A DNA stretch of 64,000 nt from an uncultured Aquimarina sp. Its GTDB lineage: Bacteria; Bacteroidota; Bacteroidia; Flavobacteriales; Flavobacteriaceae. The stretch is from the NCBI RefSeq assembly GCF_947500065.1, contig NZ_CANMQT010000009.1:184372-248371 (forward strand), in the 5' to 3' direction. Both the position numbers and the translations under genes were made by a program. The notes beneath the pieces were generated by a model. That model worked only from the letters and a program-made list of their open reading frames with translations. It made no database searches and was not told where the DNA came from. Of the stretch, positions 35,937 through 44,415 are shown one piece after another (position 1 is the stretch's first letter; every line of letters begins with the position of its first letter).

Positions 35937-36086
35937 ATGGCAAAATTTTACTTTAAGTCTTCTCGAAAAGAGGAGCAACAACAATTAGTACCAACGAAAA
36001 CAACAGTAGATTTTCTACTGAATTATTCAAAGGCTTTAAGTGTTATAGATTACAAGAATATGAAGTTTGAAGCGCTTCTAAATTAA
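35937..36086 (+). CDS. Small 49-residue protein downstream of the sigma factor
   Basis: Short open frame with ATG at 35937 and TAA at 36084-36086, 73 bases after the sigma gene, encoding MAKFYFKSSRKEEQQQ followed by a helical-looking LVPTKTTVDFLLNYSKALSV and a short C-terminus. The composition (K, S, Q, aliphatic residues) is protein-like and it ends before a clear terminator. No family is recognised. It could be a small regulator acting with the sigma factor, but that is a guess from position. Confidence 0.65.
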   Translation: MAKFYFKSSRKEEQQQLVPTKTTVDFLLNYSKALSVIDYKNMKFEALLN

Positions 36087-36100
36087 AACTAAACTTTGTG

Positions 36101-36129
36101 AAAGACCTGTTATTTTATAGCAGGTCTTT
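36101..36129. terminator. Bidirectional terminator between the small gene and nth
   Basis: AAAGACCTG pairs with CAGGTCTTT around an 11-base loop, followed by TATTTTTTT on the plus strand. The last base overlaps the nth stop codon. Confidence 0.85.
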
Positions 36130-36779
36130 TATTTTTTTAGATATTCATTAATTACAGTTTTCCTTCCAATAGTTTTGGTGATAATATCTTTATCAAGATT
36201 CCAACCTCTTGCAGGAGAGTATTCTCTTCCGTACCATATTATCTGTAAATGAAGATCATTCCATATTTCTCTGGGGAATAATCGTTTTGCATCTTTTTCA
36301 GTTTGGGTTACATTTTTACCATTGCTAAACCCCCATCTATACATTAAACGATGAATATGAGTATCCACAGGAAATGCCGGAACACCAAACGCTTGAGACA
36401 TCACTACACTAGCAGTTTTATGACCGACAGCAGGTAATTCTTCTAAATATTCAAAACTCTGAGGTACTTCTCCGTTATGTTTATCTATTAATATCTGAGA
36501 TAATCCGTGGATTCCTTTAGATTTCATCGGACTAAGACCAACAGGTCTTATGATATCTCTAATTTCTTCTACAGATAATTTTACCATAGCATATGGATTA
36601 TCTGCTCGTTCAAATAGAAGAGGAGTGATCTTATTAACTCTAACGTCGGTACTCTGAGCACTCATAAGAACAGCTATTAGCAAGGTATATGGATCTTTAT
36701 GATCTAATGGAATGGGTATTCTGGGATATAGTTCCTTAAGTGTTTTGATAGTGAAATCAACCTTTTCCTGTTTGGTCAT
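36129..36779 (-). CDS. nth: Endonuclease III-like DNA glycosylase without the iron-sulfur cysteines
   Basis: A 216-residue helix-hairpin-helix glycosylase. The catalytic Lys121 (PAVGHKTASVV) and Asp139 (FPVDTHIHR) are present. The C-terminus (WYGREYSPARGWNLDKDIITKTIGRK) has none of the C-x6-C-x2-C-x5-C cysteines that hold the 4Fe-4S cluster in E. coli Nth. It should excise oxidised pyrimidines and cut AP sites. No other cysteine is seen in the whole protein. It is convergent with the sigma/small-gene pair and divergent from bcp. Confidence 0.93.
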   Translation of the reverse strand: MTKQEKVDFTIKTLKELYPRIPIPLDHKDPYTLLIAVLMSAQSTDVRVNKITPLLFERADNPYAMVKLSVEEIRDIIRPVGLSPMKSKGIHGLSQILIDKHNGEVPQSFEYLEELPAVGHKTASVVMSQAFGVPAFPVDTHIHRLMYRWGFSNGKNVTQTEKDAKRLFPREIWNDLHLQIIWYGREYSPARGWNLDKDIITKTIGRKTVINEYLKK

Positions 36780-36951
36780 ATAATTAGAAAATTATTTTAT
36801 GCTAAAATATAAATATTTAAGAGGTTTAGTATGTTCAATTAAAGCTTAAATTTTTAATAAAATCATCTATGAATTATAATTTTTGTTTTAATTTTATCAA
36901 AAAACTTTAAACAAACTTATATTTTAAGTTTTTCACATTAATCACAAAAGA

Positions 36952-37401
36952 ATGACATCATTAAAAGTAGGAGATAAGGCTCCTAATTTTTCGGCATTAG
37001 ATCAGGATGGGAATACCATTAGTTTAAAAGATTACAAAGGAAAGAAGCTAGTGGTTTTTTTCTACCCAAAAGCGAGTACACCTGGTTGTACGGCAGAAGC
37101 TTGTAATCTAAAAGATAATTATCAAACATTTCAGAATCAAGGGTATGAGATTTTGGGAGTAAGTGCAGATAGTGCAAAACGCCAACAGAATTTCAAAAAT
37201 AAATATGAATTACCTTATCCATTGCTAGCAGATAAGGATAAGAAAGTAATAGAAGCTTTTAATGTTTGGGGTCCCAAAAAATTTATGGGTAAAGAATATG
37301 ATGGAATCCATCGTACTACTTTTGTTATTGATGAAAACGGAGTGCTTTCTGAAGTAATTACCAAAGTAAAGACTAAGGATCACGCTGCTCAAATACTTTA
37401 G
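36952..37401 (+). CDS. bcp: Thioredoxin-dependent thiol peroxidase (Bcp/PrxQ)
   Basis: A 149-residue atypical 2-Cys peroxiredoxin with FFYPKASTPGCTAEACNLKD: peroxidatic Cys46 and resolving Cys51, the helix-alpha2 spacing typical of Bcp. It reduces H2O2 and alkyl hydroperoxides with thioredoxin. Normal family length. Its promoter region shares the 172-base gap with divergent nth. Confidence 0.95.
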   Translation: MTSLKVGDKAPNFSALDQDGNTISLKDYKGKKLVVFFYPKASTPGCTAEACNLKDNYQTFQNQGYEILGVSADSAKRQQNFKNKYELPYPLLADKDKKVIEAFNVWGPKKFMGKEYDGIHRTTFVIDENGVLSEVITKVKTKDHAAQIL

Positions 37402-37465
37402 GTATGTAATCAGTTTGATTAAATATGTAAAAAGGATTGCCAGAAAAGTAATCAAATTTTTATTC

Positions 37466-37562
37466 TGTCACATTGAGCCCTTTGACAGGGCTCAGGACAG
37501 GCTATAGTCGAAATATATTTATAACCAATAGTAACTATTTTTTGACTCCGTTCGAAATGACA
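37466..37562. repeat. REP-like palindromic element
   Basis: About 97 bases bounded by TGTCA at the left and TGACA at the right. Inside are an internal hairpin GAGCCCT-TTGAC-AGGGCTC (37475-37493) and GGCTATAGTCGAAAT, and on the right TTTGACTCCGTTCGAAATGACA. The wording TGTCAC-ATTGAGC...GTCGAAAT and its reverse complement TGTCATTTCGAACGGAGTCA resemble a scattered intergenic repeat I know from Bacteroidota; whether it recurs in this genome cannot be seen from one window. Confidence 0.65.
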
Positions 37563-37598
37563 AATGAAAAGCTTTTAAGTAGCGTGTTACTATGCTTT

Positions 37599-38027
37599 TT
37601 ATATACCTAAGGTAGGTAATTGCTTTACCTTATGATAGGTTAGCGCTGCTGTAATGCAATCCTTTAATTCTTTCTTAGGAATAGTAAAGTTCATAGGGAA
37701 AATTATAGCTCGATTCCCTTCAAACTGAAATGTGTCTTTATATAGAACCCTAAATGTAGGCACTAATTTGCTTGTACATTGAAAATACATGGCATATTGA
37801 TCCGGCTTGTTTTTCTTCCAGTCAATCCTAAAAGTGCTTCCTTTTTTAGCTATAAAACTGGGTTCTCCCCATTTTAAAGTTTCTTCTAAACTTGTTATTC
37901 CCTCTTGTTCTTGTGCAGTTTGTATAATTAAATTTCGAAGATCAAGGATTTTCTCACGTACATAATCCGGATAAGTATCGTAAACCAATTCAACATCAGG
38001 GTTTGTTTTTACTTGTAATGTTTTCAT
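37599..38027 (-). CDS. DUF1801-family protein
   Basis: A 142-residue protein with the DUF1801/YdhG fold. Seen: EEGITSLEETLKWGEPSFIAKKGSTFRIDWKK at about 40-70 (the E-T-L-K-W-G-E-P-x-F motif), then ALTYHKVKQLPTLG at the end. The family binds no known ligand. It sits beside the REP-like element and is not in an obvious operon. Confidence 0.85.
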   Translation of the reverse strand: MKTLQVKTNPDVELVYDTYPDYVREKILDLRNLIIQTAQEQEGITSLEETLKWGEPSFIAKKGSTFRIDWKKNKPDQYAMYFQCTSKLVPTFRVLYKDTFQFEGNRAIIFPMNFTIPKKELKDCITAALTYHKVKQLPTLGI

Positions 38028-38090
38028 TATCTATAATAGATGGATGATTAATTTTTGGTTAAATTACAATTTACTATAGTTAAGACGTTA

Positions 38091-38591
38091 TTAACTTCTT
38101 TTTTTTATCTTTTCTCTTAGTTTTTCTGAGTATTCTAACAACAATGAAGATTTCTTTATTGATTTTGCTAAATTGAGAAGCGCTGAATTCATAGGTTCTT
38201 CCCCTTCTTTTAGATTTTTTTTTCTGTAAATTAATTCTTTGATATTTACTAAAGATGATTCTATTTCATTGCTTTCACAAGTAGGTAATTCGCCCCAGTA
38301 GAGTTCCCAAAACCTTTTGTAAGCAGAAAGAAATTCTTCAGATTTTATATCTTTGTTTAATACAAGAACAGACACAACCTTTAGTGTTTCTGCATAGAGT
38401 TTGTTTTGATATTCCCAGAACCCTTTTAGATTTTCTAAAAGAAACTGATATTCTTTTTGTTCTATTTCTTTCTTCTTATTTTGAATTACTAAATACCAAT
38501 TACCAATAATTCCAATAATGGCAATTGTAATTGGAACAATTGCTGAACTAAAATCTATAGTTAATAGTTTTAAAAGATGTATATGTAACAT
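38091..38591 (-). CDS. Small membrane-anchored protein of unknown function
   Basis: A 166-residue protein with one N-terminal transmembrane segment (about 17-36, IVPITIAIIGIIGNWYLVIQ) followed by a Lys/Glu-rich helical cytoplasmic region (NKKKEIEQKEYQFLLENLKGFW, about 39-60). No family recognised. The upstream gap to 38765 is AT-rich with no clear promoter. It may be a structural membrane protein; nothing more can be said. Confidence 0.65.
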   Translation of the reverse strand: MLHIHLLKLLTIDFSSAIVPITIAIIGIIGNWYLVIQNKKKEIEQKEYQFLLENLKGFWEYQNKLYAETLKVVSVLVLNKDIKSEEFLSAYKRFWELYWGELPTCESNEIESSLVNIKELIYRKKNLKEGEEPMNSALLNLAKSIKKSSLLLEYSEKLREKIKKRS

Positions 38592-38765
38592 ATTAGTAAG
38601 GCTTTGTTATCTATTAAAGATAACAAACTTGTAATGAACTCAGGCTTTTGTATAGAGAACCAAGAACCTGGTTATAAGAGTATCATAACTTTATCTATGT
38701 GTTTTTTGCTCAGCTAAAGATGTAATTATATACAAGAAGTAATAAAACGATAGCTAACTAGTAGC

Positions 38766-39230
38766 TCATAATTTTTTCCAAAATACCGTTTTGTCATCTC
38801 CTTCAGCATAAAAATCTCTGACGACTGCTTCTTGTGTATAATTACATTTTTTATAGAATTTTCTGGTTAGGTTAAATTCTGGAGTTCCTGATGTTTCTAC
38901 TATCAGAATTCGATTTCCTTTTTCTCGTAGTAAGTTTTCAATGTATAGCATCATTTCTTTTCCAACTCCTTTACTTTGAAAGTCTTTTTTTACCGCAATA
39001 GCATATAGGTTGTAAGTACCTTCTGTAAGCCTTTCTGGAGCACAATATCCTATAGAAATTGGGGCTCCCTTATGTAGTGTTGTAAACCAAATATCTTTGG
39101 AAGATGTATTAGTTAGATAATCAGATATCATGTCGTCAAGATATTCTGAAGGAAATAATTCACTCGAATCTAATACGATTTTCAGAGCTTCTACGTCTTC
39201 TTTTATAACTTCTCTAATACTTTGTTCCAT
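38766..39230 (-). CDS. GNAT-family N-acetyltransferase
   Basis: A 154-residue protein with the GNAT signature: beta4 NLYAIAVKKDFQSKGVGKEMMLYI at about 71-94 with Q-S-K-G-V-G as the acetyl-CoA loop, and RKFYKKCNYTQEAVVRDFY in the C-terminal part. Acceptor unknown. The gene is 39 bases downstream of the broken AraC gene on the same strand, which may have controlled it. Confidence 0.88.
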   Translation of the reverse strand: MEQSIREVIKEDVEALKIVLDSSELFPSEYLDDMISDYLTNTSSKDIWFTTLHKGAPISIGYCAPERLTEGTYNLYAIAVKKDFQSKGVGKEMMLYIENLLREKGNRILIVETSGTPEFNLTRKFYKKCNYTQEAVVRDFYAEGDDKTVFWKKL

Positions 39231-39269
39231 TTCTTAAATTTTATAACAAAGTTAGTATAGTAAAATCTT

Positions 39270-39982
39270 TTACAATTGTAAGATTCTGCTATTATAGGCT
39301 TTTGATGGAGCAATCCCCAATACGTTTTTAAAAGCATTACTTAAATGCGCTTGATCATAAAACCCAACTTCTAAAGAAGCCTCAGTTAAACTGATATTTT
39401 CGTTTAGTACAGCATGTATAGCTTTCTTCAGTTTGCTCCAAACAAGATATTTCTTTATAGAAATACCAATATGCTCTTTGAATAGGTGAGAAAGCCTACT
39501 TTCGGATAGAAATACCTTCGAAGTTAATACGGAAATTACTTTATCATAATCTAAATTTTCAGCCTCAAGAATCTCTAAACATTTTTGAATTCTATCATCA
39601 TCAGCTTTTTTTAAATTATTATTGAAAGCAAATGATTTTATTTCGTTTAATAGATCCTTTTTATTTGTATCAATTTTCGGAATATATATACCATTGGTCA
39701 ATCGAATTCCAAGTTGGTCAAAAAAAAATTTAATAATTGATTATGACTTTCTATCATTAATAGTTCTACTGTACAATTTTCAGCAGTTATTTTATGTTTT
39801 TTATTAGAATCAATGATTACAAAAACTAAATTGTCTTCCTTTTGATTATTTGTCTCTATTGAAAAACTACCAATTGATGCACTAATGATTTCTATCACAG
39901 GATGTATGTGATTATCAGAATTTAAATGATCAATTTCGAAACTATAAATTCCTTTTTTTATATTAAAATCGAATACTTTCAT
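39270..39982 (-). pseudogene. AraC-family regulator split by a one-base frameshift in a T9 run
   Basis: Two overlapping frames (39698-39982 and 39270-39701) together make an AraC-type protein. The upstream part has an N-terminal beta-rich sensor (MKVFDFNIKKGIYSFEIDH). The downstream part has the two helix-turn-helix motifs (VFLSESRLSHLFKEHIGIS and SLTEASLEVGFYDQAHLSNAFK). Adding one T to the nine-T run at 39720-39728 (minus strand) restores a continuous frame of 237 residues reading NFFFDQLGIRLTNGIYIPKID across the junction. Either the gene is broken, the run is phase-variable, or the sequence has an error there. Confidence 0.75.
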
Positions 39983-40085
39983 TAGGTTTGGTCATTATAT
40001 TGTTCCGTTTGGTTTTAATATATGAAAACAACTCTAAAAATTGGGTATTTTGCTTCGTTAAAATAATTACAATAATGATACAAAG

Positions 40086-41459
40086 CTACTTCACTTTATT
40101 AAATTTATAAATATCCCCTTGTTTTACAGTATATCCATTTATTTTATTGGTGTTATCTCGTTGAAATTTAAATACAGCATTAGCAGCTTTAAGGATAAAA
40201 ACATCTTTCTCTGAAGGAGTTAGTATAGCATCATTTTCAGGAGCTTTAGGATCGCTAAGAACTAGTAAATTATCAAATAGTTTTATCTGAAAAGTCCTAT
40301 TGATTTTTTCATTTAGCAATTCATAAATCCCTACATAATCCTTTAGTAGTTCTTTGGAGATTTCTTTTTTAGTGAAAATTTCTATCGGATTATTGAGAAA
40401 AACACTTCCTATATATTGTGTAAGTTGTTCTGCTCTGTCAAATTTTGTATTCGCCAAAATGGAAATAAAAATATCTTCATTTGGTAAAAATATACCATAA
40501 CTCGTATAACCAAATAGATTGCCGCCATGTTGTATGGTGGGACTTCCTTGTAGTTTTTTAAGAAAAAATCCATAACCATATCCTGTGCCTTCTCCAGCAG
40601 TATTAGTTTTTTCGGTTGTCAATTGTTTTACTACATATTTAGAGATTTTAGTCTTTTCTTTCAATGCTTTATTCCAAAGAAACAAATCCTGCACGGTAGA
40701 AACGATTCCTCCAGGTGCATATAGTGCTGATCCAACAATTTTAGGCCCTGGAAATAGTTTTCCGTTTTTATTATTGTATCCAACTGGAATTCTTTTCTTT
40801 TTTGTGGTGTTGGTATACCAAAGCCCAGTAGATGTCATGTTTAGAGGTTCGAAAAGATTAATTCTGAGGTATTCTTTTAAAGACAATCCAGTTACTTTTT
40901 CTATAGCCGCACCTAATAATGGATAGTTAGAATTGCTGTAACTCCATTTTTCTCCAGGCTTAAATATAAGTGGTCGATTTTTGTAATATTCAATTAATTG
41001 TTTTGGAGTGTGTTCTTTAGCGAGTAAATAAAATTCATTGTCATCCACATCAAAATATTCTGGAATCCCAGAAGTTTGTGATAGTAAATGATGAATAGTA
41101 ATTGGATATTTTTTTATTGGGTAGTAAGGGACATATTTTTGAATAGTATCCGACAACTTCATTTTCCCTCTTTCTACTAATTGCAAAATGGCTGCAGAGA
41201 CAAATTGTTTACTCATTGAACCAATCTGAAAAACCATATTGCTCTTTAATTTTCGTTTAGGTTTAAGAGAAGCCAATCCATACGCTTTTTCAAAAATAAT
41301 AGTACCTTTTTTAGCAATTAATACAACAGAACCGGGTTCTCCTTTTGGATATTCTTCGATTAAAAATTGATCAATTGTTTTCAGATATTTAGTATCGTTT
41401 TGTGCATTACAAAGACCAATACACAGGAAAACCAGTATTACCGTAAAATTCTTTTTCAT
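40086..41459 (-). CDS. Secreted serine hydrolase, class C beta-lactamase fold
   Basis: A 457-residue protein with a signal peptide (MKKNFTVILVFLCIGLCNAQ). The S-x-x-K motif is Ser81-Met-Ser-Lys84 in FQIGSMSKQF; Y-S-N is in GEKWSYSNSNYPLLG (about 172); a H-G-G motif is in QHGGNLFGYTSY (about 314). The family includes esterases, D-aminopeptidases and penicillin-binding proteins; a true beta-lactamase is not implied. A C-terminal 90-residue extension (about 365-457) is typical of this group. It sits alone between two AraC regulator genes on the same strand. Confidence 0.9.
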   Translation of the reverse strand: MKKNFTVILVFLCIGLCNAQNDTKYLKTIDQFLIEEYPKGEPGSVVLIAKKGTIIFEKAYGLASLKPKRKLKSNMVFQIGSMSKQFVSAAILQLVERGKMKLSDTIQKYVPYYPIKKYPITIHHLLSQTSGIPEYFDVDDNEFYLLAKEHTPKQLIEYYKNRPLIFKPGEKWSYSNSNYPLLGAAIEKVTGLSLKEYLRINLFEPLNMTSTGLWYTNTTKKKRIPVGYNNKNGKLFPGPKIVGSALYAPGGIVSTVQDLFLWNKALKEKTKISKYVVKQLTTEKTNTAGEGTGYGYGFFLKKLQGSPTIQHGGNLFGYTSYGIFLPNEDIFISILANTKFDRAEQLTQYIGSVFLNNPIEIFTKKEISKELLKDYVGIYELLNEKINRTFQIKLFDNLLVLSDPKAPENDAILTPSEKDVFILKAANAVFKFQRDNTNKINGYTVKQGDIYKFNKVK

Positions 41460-41535
41460 TTGTTATACTTTTCAACAAATAAATTGATTTTAAAGGCTTT
41501 AATCTATTCAAATCTAGATTTGAGTATATGTTGTA

Positions 41536-42654
41536 CTATTTTTTTAGATGTGTTTTTCTGAATTCGCTGGGAGATTGATTTGTAATTGCTTTAAAAGCTC
41601 TTTGAAAAGTAGCTTGAGAATTAAAACCACATTCAAAAGCGATTCCTGTAATGGTATATTTTTCCGATTTTTCTTCTAAGAGCCTTACTTTTAACGCTTC
41701 TATTCGATACGTATTTATATATTCATTAAAACTTTTAGATACATGCTTATTCAAAACGGCAGAAATTGTTTTTTGCGGGATACCGGTTTTTTGTACAACA
41801 TCAGAAAGCTTAAGAGATGGATTCAAATATAATTGTTCATTTTTCATTAAATCCTCTAAAGCAGAAATAGTAGTTGTAATAGTTTCTTTTGAGATTTCTA
41901 GAGAGTTCGATTCTTTTTTATAAGTATTAAAACTTATGATATATCCATTGATACCTAGCCAGTATACTAAAACAATTAGTGGGATGTATATTGGATACCA
42001 ACCAACAGAGTCGAGTAAGATATTAGATAATGAAGGAATAATATAGGGCACTAAATGAAACAACCAGATAATAGAAAATATAGCAAACCCTATAATAAAA
42101 TGTCGTACCCATTTTACTATAGTTTTGTTTTTTTTATTTTTATAAGATTTTATAATAGTATAAGAGAGCCATAAATAGATTACTAATGATATCCATCTGG
42201 GAATGTCTACGTACATAGTATAGGTTCCTATAAAATTATCGACAGTTATGTAATTATACGAATGAATGAAACCTAAGAAAACTCCAATAATACAAATGAT
42301 TGTAGTTAGTTGAGGAATTATATCTAGTATACCGCTAAAGAAATGATATTTATCCTCTTTTCGGATTCTGAAATCTGGATTAAGTATTGATTTCGTATAA
42401 AAATAAATCAAAGGGCCGATAGGCATAATAATAACTAATGGTATAGTAGCTTCTAGTATACTGAATATTGTAGCGTCATTATTTACTAAGGTTTCTAAAA
42501 AATAGATATTAAGACAGGCTAGAGAAATCAATAGAATAATCCAGGCAAGTAACTTATTAGCTTTTTTGTTGATCTTTAATCTAAAAAGTAGAATTGAAGT
42601 AATTATGCCTTGAATTGTTCCAAGTAAAATAATAATATTTAAAAGGTTATTCAT
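41536..42654 (-). CDS. AraC-family regulator with seven-helix membrane sensor
   Basis: A 372-residue protein. Residues about 5-240 form seven transmembrane helices (NLLNIIILLGTIQGIITSIL onward). The C-terminal 110 residues hold the AraC helix-turn-helix pair (NPSLKLSDVVQKTGIPQKTIS and ITGIAFECGFNSQATFQRAFK). A membrane-located signal should be passed to the DNA-binding domain. The ligand is unknown. It may regulate the adjacent serine hydrolase. Confidence 0.88.
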   Translation of the reverse strand: MNNLLNIIILLGTIQGIITSILLFRLKINKKANKLLAWIILLISLACLNIYFLETLVNNDATIFSILEATIPLVIIMPIGPLIYFYTKSILNPDFRIRKEDKYHFFSGILDIIPQLTTIICIIGVFLGFIHSYNYITVDNFIGTYTMYVDIPRWISLVIYLWLSYTIIKSYKNKKNKTIVKWVRHFIIGFAIFSIIWLFHLVPYIIPSLSNILLDSVGWYPIYIPLIVLVYWLGINGYIISFNTYKKESNSLEISKETITTTISALEDLMKNEQLYLNPSLKLSDVVQKTGIPQKTISAVLNKHVSKSFNEYINTYRIEALKVRLLEEKSEKYTITGIAFECGFNSQATFQRAFKAITNQSPSEFRKTHLKK

Positions 42655-42796
42655 GGAAATTACAAAATTTTACGTGTTCTAATATGTAATTATGAACCAC
42701 TGTTATAGAAGCTAAAAAAGGAAAATTTCATCAAATCTTAAGTAAAATCTGATGAAATCTTTAAACCCTATAAATATAATGCAGCTTAGATGTATG

Positions 42797-44242
42797 CTAA
42801 ACTTTTTCCGTTTCTTTATATCCGAAGAAGTTATTCTCCTTAATCATTTCAGGGATAAGTTCTGGTAATTGCTCTTCCCATCCAGGTTCTCCTTCTTGGA
42901 TTTTCTGAAGTACTTCTCTGGAGTATATATCCATTATAGAAGGATCATAATCTACAATATCCTGAAGTTTACCATTGTATTTAAAGAATTTATATAATTC
43001 TTTCATTCTAGGATGTACTTTAAGGTTTTCACTAGTAGTAAGTTCTCCTGTTTTAGGGTTTTTTAATGGGTATAGGTATACTTTTAAATCTTTAAAAAAC
43101 AGTTTGCCAAAGGCTTCCAGAATACCACCACTAAGATGTCGATAATATTTTTCATCAAAAATATCTACTAAATTGTTTACACCCATGGATAGTGCCATGC
43201 GTTCTTTAGTATAATTAGAGAAATAGTCGACAACTTTATAATATTCCTGGAAATTAGAGATCATTACTGTTTGTCCCAGAGAACATAATAATCTTGCTCT
43301 GGACATAAAATCTTCTTCATCAATTTCTCCTTCTGCTCTAAGGTTAGATAATGTGATTTCAAAAATCTCTATTGTTTTTTCCTTACGTACCTTATTTTCA
43401 TTTAGAAACATGTTAAGTGACTTCTTGTAAATATCCATATTTACTTTAGTCACAGGTCTAAAACTTCCTCTAAGGGCAAGAATATTCTTTTTGTATAAAA
43501 CAGCTGCTGGTAAAACATTATTACCATCTGGGCCAAACATTACGGCTTCTGTCATTCCATTCTTAACCAATTGTAAACTCATCAATCGGTTATCTACTTT
43601 TTTAAATCGAGGCCCAGAAAAATTGATAGTATCAATTTCAATCTGATCTTTATCTAAATGGTCATAGAGGTAACGCAATAATTTTTTTGGGTTATCATAT
43701 TTATAATAAGCTCCATAAATAAGATTAACTCCTAATACTCCTAGTGTCATCTGCTGCAACCTGGCATCGTTTTCATGAAAACGAATATGGAGAATAATCT
43801 CGTTATAATCTTCATCTGGCTTGGTTTGGTATCGAATACCTACCCAACCATGTCCTTTATATTTTTTAGCAAAATCTATCGTTGCTACAGTATTGGCGTA
43901 ACTAAAAAATAATTTATTAGGATGTTTTTCCCTTGTTATTCGTTCTTCTATAAGACGAACTTCATGTCGAAGCATTTTTTTTAGTCGTGCTTCAGTCACA
44001 TAACGCTTGTCATCTTCTATTCCGTAGATGGCGTCACTAAAATCTTTATCATAGGCACTCATAGCTTTTGCGATGGTACCAGAAGCACCACCAGCTCTAA
44101 AGAAATTACGGGCTGTTTCCTGACCGGCACCAATTTCTGCAAAGGTACCATAGATGTTAGCATTTAGATTAATTCGTAAGGCTTTGCTCTTAAGCGAAGG
44201 GACAGACTCGAATTCCTTGTCTCCCATGATAGTAATAGGCAT
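42797..44242 (-). CDS. Conserved 481-residue protein of unknown function (flavobacterial)
   Basis: I do not recognise a characterised function. The N-terminal part has NANIYGTFAEIGAGQETARNFFRAGGASGT (about 27-56), and conserved-looking blocks GHGWVGIRYQTKPDEDYNEI (about 130) and QTVMISNFQEYYKVVDYFS (about 345). Proteins like this are often labelled nicotinate-nucleotide adenylyltransferase or TonB-box-like in databases, but no H-x-G-H nucleotidyltransferase motif is visible, so that name is not supported. No signal peptide and no transmembrane segment. The start may be the ATG at 44227 (MGDKEF) rather than 44242. It is divergent from the MBL-fold gene. Confidence 0.75.
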   Translation of the reverse strand: MPITIMGDKEFESVPSLKSKALRINLNANIYGTFAEIGAGQETARNFFRAGGASGTIAKAMSAYDKDFSDAIYGIEDDKRYVTEARLKKMLRHEVRLIEERITREKHPNKLFFSYANTVATIDFAKKYKGHGWVGIRYQTKPDEDYNEIILHIRFHENDARLQQMTLGVLGVNLIYGAYYKYDNPKKLLRYLYDHLDKDQIEIDTINFSGPRFKKVDNRLMSLQLVKNGMTEAVMFGPDGNNVLPAAVLYKKNILALRGSFRPVTKVNMDIYKKSLNMFLNENKVRKEKTIEIFEITLSNLRAEGEIDEEDFMSRARLLCSLGQTVMISNFQEYYKVVDYFSNYTKERMALSMGVNNLVDIFDEKYYRHLSGGILEAFGKLFFKDLKVYLYPLKNPKTGELTTSENLKVHPRMKELYKFFKYNGKLQDIVDYDPSIMDIYSREVLQKIQEGEPGWEEQLPELIPEMIKENNFFGYKETEKV

Positions 44243-44365
44243 AGCGAAATGGGCTTTTTTTGTTTATGTAAAGTTACTAATACATTAAGTATTATTAAAA
44301 AAAACTGGAAGCAATTTTTTACATTTTATAATAGATATAAATAATAGAGGGTGACAATGAATTAC

Positions 44366-44396
44366 TTTTTGAGCAAAAAAATTATAATTACATTTG
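44366..44396 (+). promoter_or_regulatory. Promoter of the MBL-fold gene
   Basis: TTTTTG (44366-44371) as -33 element, 17 bases, then TACATTTG (44389-44396) as -7 box. It is the best complete match to the Bacteroidota promoter in the window, 19 bases before the ATG at 44416. Confidence 0.75.
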
Positions 44397-44415
44397 CCTT
44401 AATTCAAAATCACCT

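Noticed and set aside
40086..41459. Beta-lactamase resistance gene
   Set aside because: The S-x-x-K/Y-S-N/H-G-G set is shared with many esterases and peptidases; the C-terminal extension and the lack of a resistance context do not support a lactamase.
42797..44242. Nicotinate-nucleotide adenylyltransferase (NadD)
   Set aside because: No H-x-G-H, ISSTxxR or other family motif, and the length is twice that of NadD.
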